Assembly: GCF_963668475.1 (NCBI RefSeq)
Contig: NZ_OY764544.1
Span: 3,533,986-3,597,985, forward strand
Direction of reading: 5' to 3'
Length of the DNA: 64,000 nt
Origin: an uncultured Methanospirillum sp.
GTDB lineage: Archaea > Halobacteriota > Methanomicrobia > Methanomicrobiales > Methanospirillaceae
Shown: one piece after another, positions 26,746 to 33,957 of the stretch
Position numbering within the stretch: the first letter of the stretch is position 1
Layout: each line of letters opens with the position of its first letter
The notes under the pieces: generated by a model
Told to the model about the DNA's origin: nothing
Seen by the model: the letters and a program-made list of their open reading frames with translations, nothing else
Databases searched by the model: none
Made by a program: the position numbers and the translations under genes

Positions 26746-27375
26746 ATGGCAGAACAGAATGAAACAATGAAAGGAACAACCACCGTCGGCATTGTATTTG
26801 AAGACGGGATAGTGCTCGCCAGCGAAAGGCGGGCAACGATGGGTTTTTTGATCTCAAATAAAACAGCTAAAAAGATCTACCAGATTGGCTCTCGGATCGG
26901 TCTTACCACTGCCGGTGGTGTCGGTGATGCCCAGCAGCTTGCCAAACTGATGACGGTAGAGGCAAACCTTTACGAGATTCGCCGTGGCAAAGCCATGTCT
27001 GTCAGTGCTGTATCAACGCTCCTCTCAAACATCCTGCATGGCAACCGGTATTATCCATACTATGTGCAACTTCTGATTGGTGGCGTTGATGAAACCGGTC
27101 CGGTCCTCTTCTCTGTTGATGCCGTTGGTGGCTCTTCACGCGAAGACAAGATCGTTGCCACTGGTTCGGGATCTCCAATGGCATACGGAGTACTAGAAGA
27201 TAGATTCAAACCTGCCATGACCGAGAAGGAAGCATCCGAACTGGCGGTCCGTGCACTGCGGTCTGCAATCAAGCGTGATGCTGGTTCAGGAGAGAGTATG
27301 GCTGTTGTGGTCATCACGAAAGAAGCGTATCGTGAATTATCTGATACTGAAGTTACCCAGTTAATACCAAATTAA
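26746..27375 (+). CDS. psmB: Proteasome beta subunit precursor
   Basis: 209 residues from ATG 26746; an in-frame GTG at 26737 is less likely. A 10-residue propeptide (ending MKG) precedes the catalytic Thr11 of TTTVGI; autocleavage exposes it as the N-terminal nucleophile of the 20S core. Other landmarks: ASERRATMG, the Lys-containing NKTAKKIY, VGDAQQL, ATGSGSPMAYGVLE and the SGS-like GSGESMAV. It works with the Cdc48-type and other AAA unfoldases. It is followed by fttA 43 bp downstream, an arrangement found in other methanogens. Confidence 0.97.
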   Translation: MAEQNETMKGTTTVGIVFEDGIVLASERRATMGFLISNKTAKKIYQIGSRIGLTTAGGVGDAQQLAKLMTVEANLYEIRRGKAMSVSAVSTLLSNILHGNRYYPYYVQLLIGGVDETGPVLFSVDAVGGSSREDKIVATGSGSPMAYGVLEDRFKPAMTEKEASELAVRALRSAIKRDAGSGESMAVVVITKEAYRELSDTEVTQLIPN

Positions 27376-27389
27376 ATATCCATTTTCAA

Positions 27390-27406
27390 TTTTTTACTGC
27401 TTTTTT
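27390..27406 (+). terminator. Paired U-tracts between psmB and fttA
   Basis: Two runs of six T (27390-27395 and 27401-27406) separated by ACTGC lie 15-30 bp after the psmB stop. U-rich tracts are the 3'-end signals recognised and cut by aCPSF1/FttA. They sit in the leader of the gene for that factor, so they may work as terminator for psmB or attenuator for fttA. Confidence 0.5.
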
Positions 27407-27418
27407 AGGACGGTTGTA

Positions 27419-29308
27419 ATGTTAATCGAGGAACGACTCAAGGAACTGCACGAGAAGATCAAGCGAAAGGTACCAAAAGGTATCACAGTTGCATCGGTAG
27501 AGTTTGAAGGGCCTGAACTGGTCATCTATACAGATGATCCCAAGAGTTTTGCTGACCAGGACGATCTGATCAAGATCCTGGCCAGGGAACTTCGCAAACG
27601 CATCGTGGTTCGTCCGACGATCCTGGAGGATCCTGAACGGGCAGTCACCGCGATCAAAGAGGTCGTCGGGGAGAACGCAGGTATCACTGACATATTTTTT
27701 GAACAGGATTCCGGCGAGGTACTCATCGAGGCCGAAAAGCCTGGTGTTGTCATCGGCAAGAACGGGGCAACGCTCAGGGATATCACCAAGGAGATCGGGT
27801 GGACTCCCAAGGTTGTGCGGACACCGCCGATCGAGTCATCTACCGTCAAGCAGGTCAGGCAGTACCTCCGTGCAGCCCACCAGGAGCGTAAAGAACTGCT
27901 CCGCAGAATCGGGCGGCGTATCCACCGTGATGTAACCGCTAAGGACCAGTGGATCAGGGTCACGACCCTCGGCTGCTGCCGTGAGGTTGGTCGTGCTGCT
28001 TTTCTTCTTACAACTCCTGAAAGCCGTATCCTCATCGACTGTGGTGAGAACCCCGGGAACTCGACCTCAACGCCATATCTCTACGTGCCTGAGATCCACC
28101 CGCTCACCCAGCTGGACGCAGTCGTGCTTACCCATGCCCACCTTGATCACTGTGCATACATCCCTCTGCTCTACAAGTACGGATACACCGGGCCGGTCTA
28201 CTCGACTCCGCCAACCCGTGATCTCGCGGCTATGCTCCAGCTCGATTACCTTGAGGTGATGAACAAGGAAGGTAATACCATCCCTTACTCCTCAAACGAG
28301 GTCAAGGAGTACATCAAGCACTCGATCGTCATCAACTACGGCTGTGTGACCGATATCGCCCCTGATATCAAACTCACCTTCCATAATGCAGGACATATTC
28401 TCGGCTCTGCTATCGCCCACTTCCATATCGGAGACGGCCTCTATAATGTCGCATTCACCGGTGATCTCCACTACGGCAAGAGCAGACTCTTCAATGCTGC
28501 AACAAACCACTTCCCGAGGCTTGAGGCTCTGCTCATGGAGTCCACATACGGTGGTGCAGGCGACATGCAGCCTCCCCGTGCAGAGGCTGAGGAAAAACTC
28601 TACAACATTCTCCGCGACGTAATCGGACGTGGCGGTAAGGTCATCATCCCTGCCTTCTCGGTCGGTCGTTCTCAAGAGGTCATGCTTGCTATCGAGGAGG
28701 GACTCAGACTTGAGAAACTCCCGAAGATGAAGGTCTATCTGGACGGTATGATCAAGGAAGCGACCGCCATCCACACAACCTATCCCGAGTATCTGAACTC
28801 AGACCTTCGGAATTTGATCTTCAAAGAAGGACTCAACCCGTTCCTTTCAGACTGCTTTGAACAGGTTGATTCGCCTGATAAGAGGGAGAAGGTCATCACC
28901 GGCGATCCCTGTGTGATCATCACCACCAGCGGTATGCTCAACGGCGGTCCGGTTATGGAGTACCTACGCAACCTTGGTGCTGACGAGCGGAGTGCCCTCG
29001 TCTTTGTCGGATATCAGGCAGACGGGACACTTGGACGCCGTATCCAGAAAGGTTGGCGTGAGATCCCTATTGGCAATCGTGAAACTCTGGTCATCAACCT
29101 TGAATGCTTTACCGTCGATGGGTTCTCGGGTCATTCAGACCGCAGGCAGCTGATGAACTTTGTCTCCCATATGCAACCGAAACCAGAGAAGATCTTCACC
29201 ATTCACGGGGAAGAGAGCAAGACCCTCGACCTTGCCAGCTCGATCTACAAGAAGTACCATATCCAGACCATGGCACCGATGAACCTGGAAACCTATCGCC
29301 TGGTCTGA
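27419..29308 (+). CDS. fttA: Archaeal CPSF-type ribonuclease / transcription termination factor FttA (aCPSF1)
   Basis: 629 residues, the normal length. Two N-terminal KH-type RNA-binding domains (residues about 1-145; GVVIGKNGATLRDI is the KH GxxG loop) precede a metallo-beta-lactamase domain with THAHLDHCAYIPLL and FTGDLHYG, and a beta-CASP domain (PAFSVGRSQEVM, TTSGMLNGG, ECFTVDGFSGHSDR, FTIHGE). The enzyme cleaves nascent RNA at U-rich tracts and terminates transcription genome-wide in archaea. It follows psmB; a double U-tract lies immediately before its start. Confidence 0.97.
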   Translation: MLIEERLKELHEKIKRKVPKGITVASVEFEGPELVIYTDDPKSFADQDDLIKILARELRKRIVVRPTILEDPERAVTAIKEVVGENAGITDIFFEQDSGEVLIEAEKPGVVIGKNGATLRDITKEIGWTPKVVRTPPIESSTVKQVRQYLRAAHQERKELLRRIGRRIHRDVTAKDQWIRVTTLGCCREVGRAAFLLTTPESRILIDCGENPGNSTSTPYLYVPEIHPLTQLDAVVLTHAHLDHCAYIPLLYKYGYTGPVYSTPPTRDLAAMLQLDYLEVMNKEGNTIPYSSNEVKEYIKHSIVINYGCVTDIAPDIKLTFHNAGHILGSAIAHFHIGDGLYNVAFTGDLHYGKSRLFNAATNHFPRLEALLMESTYGGAGDMQPPRAEAEEKLYNILRDVIGRGGKVIIPAFSVGRSQEVMLAIEEGLRLEKLPKMKVYLDGMIKEATAIHTTYPEYLNSDLRNLIFKEGLNPFLSDCFEQVDSPDKREKVITGDPCVIITTSGMLNGGPVMEYLRNLGADERSALVFVGYQADGTLGRRIQKGWREIPIGNRETLVINLECFTVDGFSGHSDRRQLMNFVSHMQPKPEKIFTIHGEESKTLDLASSIYKKYHIQTMAPMNLETYRLV

Positions 29309-29321
29309 TCAGAGTGATCTG

Positions 29322-30479
29322 ATGAACCGATCAAATCTCTTTTTATTCAGCCTCTTTTTTGGCATTGCTTCTCTGATGGCACTGTCAAACGCGATCATTC
29401 CAATCCTGCCGAGTCTTAATGGAGCCCTGCAGATCCAGGCGTTCATCTATTCTGCCTACTTCTTTGGTGCGATGATCACCACCCTTCCCGGTGGTATTCT
29501 CAGCGACCGGATCGGCCAGTTCAGGGTCATCTCTGCAGGTATGATCCTGACTGTTATATCCGGAACATCCCTTACATTCGTCTCCGACCCGGAGTTGATC
29601 CTGCTCATCAGGCTCATTGAAGGGATCGGGGCCGGGTTGTTTGTCTCTGCATCCCTCTCCTGGATAAACTACCAGCAGGGACATGCCCGACTGTCAGGCA
29701 TCTTCATGGCTCTGCTCAATCTTGGTCTCCTGCTCGGGCTGATCGGAGGGGGCTGGATCACCGGGATCCTTGGTGATCTCACCGCAGGAATCAGGTTCTT
29801 TACAATCTTATCTGTGCTGCCGATCATAACCCTGCTGCTCTGCCTCGGCCTTGGTAGGGCAGATCCGACAGGATCTTTTACCCGGCCGCAGCAGGGTACA
29901 CAGTCCGAGTCACAGAAGGGATGGGGACCGCTCCTCAGTGAAGTCTCTGCGATGATCCGCAGGCAGGCACCGCTCTGGTTCTCGGTCATTGTATTGCTCG
30001 GAATAACCGGGTTTGTCCAGGCTCTTTATCCAGATCTGTCAGGACTTGCGGCAACAGAAGTTGGAACTGCCCTGGCGGTGATGAACCTGGCGACGATCAT
30101 CTCGTCGCTTGCTGCTCCCTGGTTCAGAATCGAACCGGTACTGCTGATCAGGGTATCTGCAATCCTTATGGCTATTCTGGTGCTCATCTTCATCCAGTAC
30201 CCGTCATCTATCTTTATCATGGGATTTGTTGCCGGACTTGTGATGATCTCGCAGATCAGGTACCTTGCGATAGCAGAGGAGAAGCAAGGGGTTGCGATGG
30301 GACTGTACACCACCGCGAGTTACGCAGGGATGACGTTCATTCCTGCCATCGGCGGGTATCTTGCCGGTGTCTTTTCGGTATCTGGTGCAGCTGCTTTGGT
30401 CGCCCTCCTTGCAGGTATTTGCGTACTCACCATCGGCTCCTGCAGGTGCAGGGGCTATACCGGTTCTGACGAGTCATAA
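29322..30479 (+). CDS. Major facilitator superfamily transporter
   Basis: 385 residues, about 12 membrane helices. The MFS loop motif is GGILSDRIGQFR between helices 2 and 3, and helix 5 has the glycine-rich LGLIGGGWITGILGD. Similar to multidrug-resistance type exporters; the substrate is not predictable. GAGTGATCTG lies directly before ATG 29322 as ribosome site, 14 bp after fttA. The next gene starts 2 bp after the stop, so it is co-transcribed with the methyltransferase. Confidence 0.92.
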   Translation: MNRSNLFLFSLFFGIASLMALSNAIIPILPSLNGALQIQAFIYSAYFFGAMITTLPGGILSDRIGQFRVISAGMILTVISGTSLTFVSDPELILLIRLIEGIGAGLFVSASLSWINYQQGHARLSGIFMALLNLGLLLGLIGGGWITGILGDLTAGIRFFTILSVLPIITLLLCLGLGRADPTGSFTRPQQGTQSESQKGWGPLLSEVSAMIRRQAPLWFSVIVLLGITGFVQALYPDLSGLAATEVGTALAVMNLATIISSLAAPWFRIEPVLLIRVSAILMAILVLIFIQYPSSIFIMGFVAGLVMISQIRYLAIAEEKQGVAMGLYTTASYAGMTFIPAIGGYLAGVFSVSGAAALVALLAGICVLTIGSCRCRGYTGSDES

Positions 30480-30481
30480 TC

Positions 30482-31213
30482 ATGAAAGACCGGGTCTCTC
30501 CTGAATCCCTTCCTCCTGCCTCTTCCTCTCCGGTAACCTCATCCTCGTCATTTTCTCCACCGAATTCACTCTCCTCATCTCCTGTCCTCTCTCCCTTCTC
30601 ACAACAGTATGCATGGGATCGACGGTACAGTGAGAAAGGCAGGCAATGGGGAAACGCCCCGACAGAGTTCTCCCATACCTCATCCTGTGGTACAATCCTC
30701 GAACTCGGTGTCGGTGATGGCAAGAACCTTCGTGTCCGCGGGAACAGAGATGCCTTCTTCATCGGACTTGACTTCTCACCTGCTGCTCTTTGTATCTGCA
30801 GAAGCGATCCACAGCTCGCCGGTGTTCATCTGCTGCTCGGAGATGCGTGCTATATTCCGCTTCGAAGTTCATCGGTTGACCTTGTGTATGCCCACCACAT
30901 TCTCGGTCATCTCTCTTCCTTGCTTCAGCCCCTGCTGATTGAGGAAGTCTTCAGGGTTCTCAAACCCCGTGGGATGCTGGCACTCACCGTCTTTGCATCA
31001 GGTGATATGCGGGAAGGAAAGGGGGAGGAGGTTGAGGCATCGACTTATATCAGGGGTGACGGGATCATTACCAGGTACTTTACCCCGGAGGAGATCAGTC
31101 ACCTTGGGCGATTCATCGTCCACACAATAAACCGGGAAGAATGGCCGTTTCCAGTCAGGGGAAAGAAGTATGTACGTGCCGTGCTCACGGCTCTTCTGGA
31201 AAAACCCGAATGA
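30482..31213 (+). CDS. Class I SAM-dependent methyltransferase with Ser/Pro-rich N-terminus
   Basis: 243 residues. The first 40 are almost entirely Ser, Pro, Thr and Val (low complexity); then AWDRRYSEKGRQWG introduces a Rossmann methyltransferase: ILELGVGDGKNLR (motif I), LDFSPAAL, DLVYAHHILGHL and EEVFRVLKPRGML. SAM binding is clear; the substrate is not. The enzyme core may really start near residue 43, but no ATG is found there. It begins 2 bp after the MFS stop, so the two may act on the same compound. The closest general type is the UbiE/Methyltransf_11 group. Confidence 0.87.
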   Translation: MKDRVSPESLPPASSSPVTSSSSFSPPNSLSSSPVLSPFSQQYAWDRRYSEKGRQWGNAPTEFSHTSSCGTILELGVGDGKNLRVRGNRDAFFIGLDFSPAALCICRSDPQLAGVHLLLGDACYIPLRSSSVDLVYAHHILGHLSSLLQPLLIEEVFRVLKPRGMLALTVFASGDMREGKGEEVEASTYIRGDGIITRYFTPEEISHLGRFIVHTINREEWPFPVRGKKYVRAVLTALLEKPE

Positions 31214-31400
31214 AGATCCTTCGTAACACGCTGAATGCGGCCTGATAACCATCGGTACCACCATGGAGTGTTCTGCTGCATGGCGGGATCAGGTGGTCCG
31301 GGTACTTTCGTCGCTGCTGCGGCTTCTCTGAACCATTTTTTTTCAACAGGTATGGATCTTCTACATCACCCAGGTCATGAATCTGCATACTGAATAAGAA

Positions 31401-31410
31401 AAAATTATAC
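31401..31410 (+). promoter_or_regulatory. TATA element of nikR, leaderless arrangement
   Basis: AAAATTATAC centred about 27 bp before ATG 31434, with no purine-rich ribosome site between. This spacing suggests that transcription begins at or next to the start codon. Confidence 0.5.
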
Positions 31411-31433
31411 GAAATGACTCAAATAGTACTCTT

Positions 31434-31889
31434 ATGCCTGACTTACTATCTGATCATGAAGTCGAAGAACTCCAGGAGAACGATCTCTCACGTATCGGAG
31501 TTTCTCTTCCATCAAATCTTCTCAACAGCTTTGATCAGATCCTGAAAACCAGGGGCTACTCATCCAGATCAGAAGGGATCAGGGATGCTATCAGATCCTA
31601 TATCAGGTATTACAAGTGGATGGCTGACATCACCGGTCCACGCCAGGGAGTTATTACCATCGTATATGATCATCATCAGCGTGGACTTATCGCCTCGATA
31701 ACCGATATTCAGCATGATTACATGGGTCTGATACAGGCATCGCTTCACTCCCATGTCTCGCACAGCCGCTGTGTCGAGGTCCTGCTTGTGAGGGGAGATG
31801 CGAAAGAGGTCAAAGAGGTGGCAGAACGCCTGATGGCACAAAAAGGTGTCGAGACCGTCAAACTCACGACAATTCCACTGGAAGGGTAG
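31434..31889 (+). CDS. nikR: Nickel-responsive ribbon-helix-helix repressor NikR
   Basis: 151 residues. The ribbon-helix-helix domain is RIGVSLPSNLLNSFDQILKT with GYSSRSEGIRDAIRSYI. The C-terminal ACT-like domain carries the nickel ligands in QASLHSHVSHSRCVEVLLV (His, His, Cys) and an upstream His in HDYMGL. NikR tetramers repress nickel uptake when Ni is ample, important in methanogens that need Ni for F430 and hydrogenases. The cbiO-cbiQ transport module 6 kb away is a possible target, though no operator could be recognised by eye. Confidence 0.95.
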   Translation: MPDLLSDHEVEELQENDLSRIGVSLPSNLLNSFDQILKTRGYSSRSEGIRDAIRSYIRYYKWMADITGPRQGVITIVYDHHQRGLIASITDIQHDYMGLIQASLHSHVSHSRCVEVLLVRGDAKEVKEVAERLMAQKGVETVKLTTIPLEG

Positions 31890-31951
31890 GCATCCTGTCT
31901 TCCCCTCACTTCCGGGATATCTGGATATCAGATCCTGATCAACTATTCTCT

Positions 31952-32596
31952 ATGTTCAGATTCTCATCTCTTATCCTGTTCATTCTTCTCACAGTACTTG
32001 CCGTGAGTGCCTGCTCTCCGGTAACTGCTGCCGGGATTCGTCATGACAATATCGGAGCTGTCCAACTCTACAATTTGGCTGTTGATGAGGCAACGGCGGG
32101 AAACTACACCCAGGCAGATAACCTCACCGCACAGGCACTCTCGATTCAGCCGAATTTTACACTAGCACTTGTCACCCGTGCAAGTGTACTCATGAATCTC
32201 GGAAATATGACCGGTGCACGTGAAGCCCTTGATAAGGCAATGCTACTCGAACCACAGGATGCAAGTGTCCTGGCAACCATGGCTTCATTCAAACAGCAGA
32301 CCGGAGCAGGACGCGAGGCCCTCTCGTATGCGACAAAAGCCCTTGAAGCAGATCCGAAGCTTACAGAGGCATGGATCATCAAGGGGACGGCCCATGGTTC
32401 TCTTGGAGAATTCGAAGAGGAACTGAACGCATCAGAGCAGGCACTTGCTCTGGCCCCTGATAATACGCTGGCACGTTCAAACAAAGAGTATGCAACCAAG
32501 ATGCTGGGCCAATCAAAGAAGTCACCGGTAAGCCCGGTGATTCCGATCATGGCTCTCCTGGCAGGAGTTGTTCTGGTTGTAGGGCGGCGCAGGTAA
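31952..32596 (+). CDS. Exported TPR-repeat protein with C-terminal anchor
   Basis: 214 residues. An N-terminal signal peptide (MFRFSSLILFILLTVLAVSA) is followed by about four tetratricopeptide repeats (residues about 35-175; AGNYTQADNLTAQALSIQPN and similar) and a C-terminal hydrophobic stretch ending GRRR (residues about 190-214). The short helix plus Arg cluster looks like a surface-protein anchor of the kind processed by archaeosortases, although no PGF-type motif is visible. It probably scaffolds protein contacts outside the membrane. Confidence 0.85.
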   Translation: MFRFSSLILFILLTVLAVSACSPVTAAGIRHDNIGAVQLYNLAVDEATAGNYTQADNLTAQALSIQPNFTLALVTRASVLMNLGNMTGAREALDKAMLLEPQDASVLATMASFKQQTGAGREALSYATKALEADPKLTEAWIIKGTAHGSLGEFEEELNASEQALALAPDNTLARSNKEYATKMLGQSKKSPVSPVIPIMALLAGVVLVVGRRR

Positions 32597-32658
32597 ACTA
32601 GGCCAGAACCAATACGTTTCACATATCTCTATTATAACTGAACGAATCAGATCAGGAT

Positions 32659-33882
32659 TCAGATGAGACTTGACTGAATCCCGCTTCTCTTCTCTTTTGC
32701 CACCCGCTCCCGTGCGGTTATACAGTACTCCTCTGATACGTCGATGCCGATGTACCTCCTGCCAAGCCGGGTTGCAACCGTAGCGGTGGTACCTGCCCCA
32801 CTGAACGGGTCAAGCACGATATCGTTTTTAAACGAGAAGAGTTTCATGCACCGTTCAACCAGATCCTCAGGAAACATAGCAGGGTGATCGTACTGTTTCA
32901 TCCTGCGTTCAGGACCTATCGACCACTTCGCCACAACCCATGACTTGAACTCCTCGTCGGTGATATCAATATCCTCTTTTCGACCAGTTTTTTTGAGATC
33001 GCCTTTGCAGAATACCTCGATAAATTCCCAGGTATACTTCAGGTACGGACTTGACGGACTCTTCCAACTACCCCACGAGGTGTACTTGCAGTTGTAGTTG
33101 TTCTTCTCCCAGAGGATCTCGCCTTTCCAGATCATCTTCTGCTCCATGAAAAACGAGGATATGAGATGATGAAGAGGGATATAATCAGAGAAGAGCGGCT
33201 GGACATTGACGATGAACCTCCCCCCGTACGCGAGTACGCGGATTCCTTCTGCAAACACCCTGAAGAGCTTGTCAAGGTATGCATTCCAGTCGACCCCGTC
33301 ATCGGTCTTGTCGTACTCCATCCCGAAGTTGTACGGTGGTGAGGTGATGATCAGATCTATACAGTTGTCAGGAAGTGACCGCAGAATCTCTTCACTGTCT
33401 CCACAGATGATCGTGTTTTCAATGCCTTCCGGAACAAGGTTTCGTGCCTGCGAGAACTGATGATCCCGGGCGTAATAATGGACTCCCCGCGTAGATTCCT
33501 TCTCTTTCCTGTCTGAAACCTTCCGCTCATCTGCATATCCGATATAGATCCGCTTTCCGTACCTGATTCCATAACTCCCGATTGAAAGGATCTGTTTCAG
33601 GAGTAAGCCCACCGGATTGGAGTGACCTTCCTGTGCATACCATTCTTCAATACCGGTCTTCTCCCTGGTTTCCTCCAGAATCGCGTTAAAGGAGTCGGGA
33701 TCAAACGATGCCAGATATGCACAGACGAGAGCACCTTCTATCGAAAACTTCAGGTCCTGTGGTGGGAGAGAGTGGTTCAGTGCCCTGATGAATGCCAACT
33801 CTTCAACTGATATCTGGCGATCTACCTTCACGGTCAGTTTGAGATACCCGTCAATCTCTTCGATTTTCCTCCGACGACCCAT
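32659..33882 (-). CDS. Site-specific DNA methyltransferase (beta class, N4-cytosine or N6-adenine)
   Basis: 407 residues from ATG 33882, chosen because GGAG lies just upstream; the frame extends to 33927 without a ribosome site. An N-terminal region of about 150 residues has no recognised motif. The catalytic part follows in beta order: motif IV TSPPYNFGMEYDK first, the SAM-binding motif DPFSGAGTTATVA near the end, then RRYIGIDVSEEYC. TSPPY is more typical of N4-cytosine enzymes, but the base cannot be fixed from this. No restriction endonuclease gene is adjacent, so it is an orphan methylase. Confidence 0.92.
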   Translation of the reverse strand: MGRRRKIEEIDGYLKLTVKVDRQISVEELAFIRALNHSLPPQDLKFSIEGALVCAYLASFDPDSFNAILEETREKTGIEEWYAQEGHSNPVGLLLKQILSIGSYGIRYGKRIYIGYADERKVSDRKEKESTRGVHYYARDHQFSQARNLVPEGIENTIICGDSEEILRSLPDNCIDLIITSPPYNFGMEYDKTDDGVDWNAYLDKLFRVFAEGIRVLAYGGRFIVNVQPLFSDYIPLHHLISSFFMEQKMIWKGEILWEKNNYNCKYTSWGSWKSPSSPYLKYTWEFIEVFCKGDLKKTGRKEDIDITDEEFKSWVVAKWSIGPERRMKQYDHPAMFPEDLVERCMKLFSFKNDIVLDPFSGAGTTATVATRLGRRYIGIDVSEEYCITARERVAKEKRSGIQSSLI

Positions 33883-33957
33883 ACTTCTCCTTATATACCT
33901 GTTTGAGGTCTTTCCAGATATGCACATGAGTCATGCTCCTCTCTGCGCTGAGTCTAT

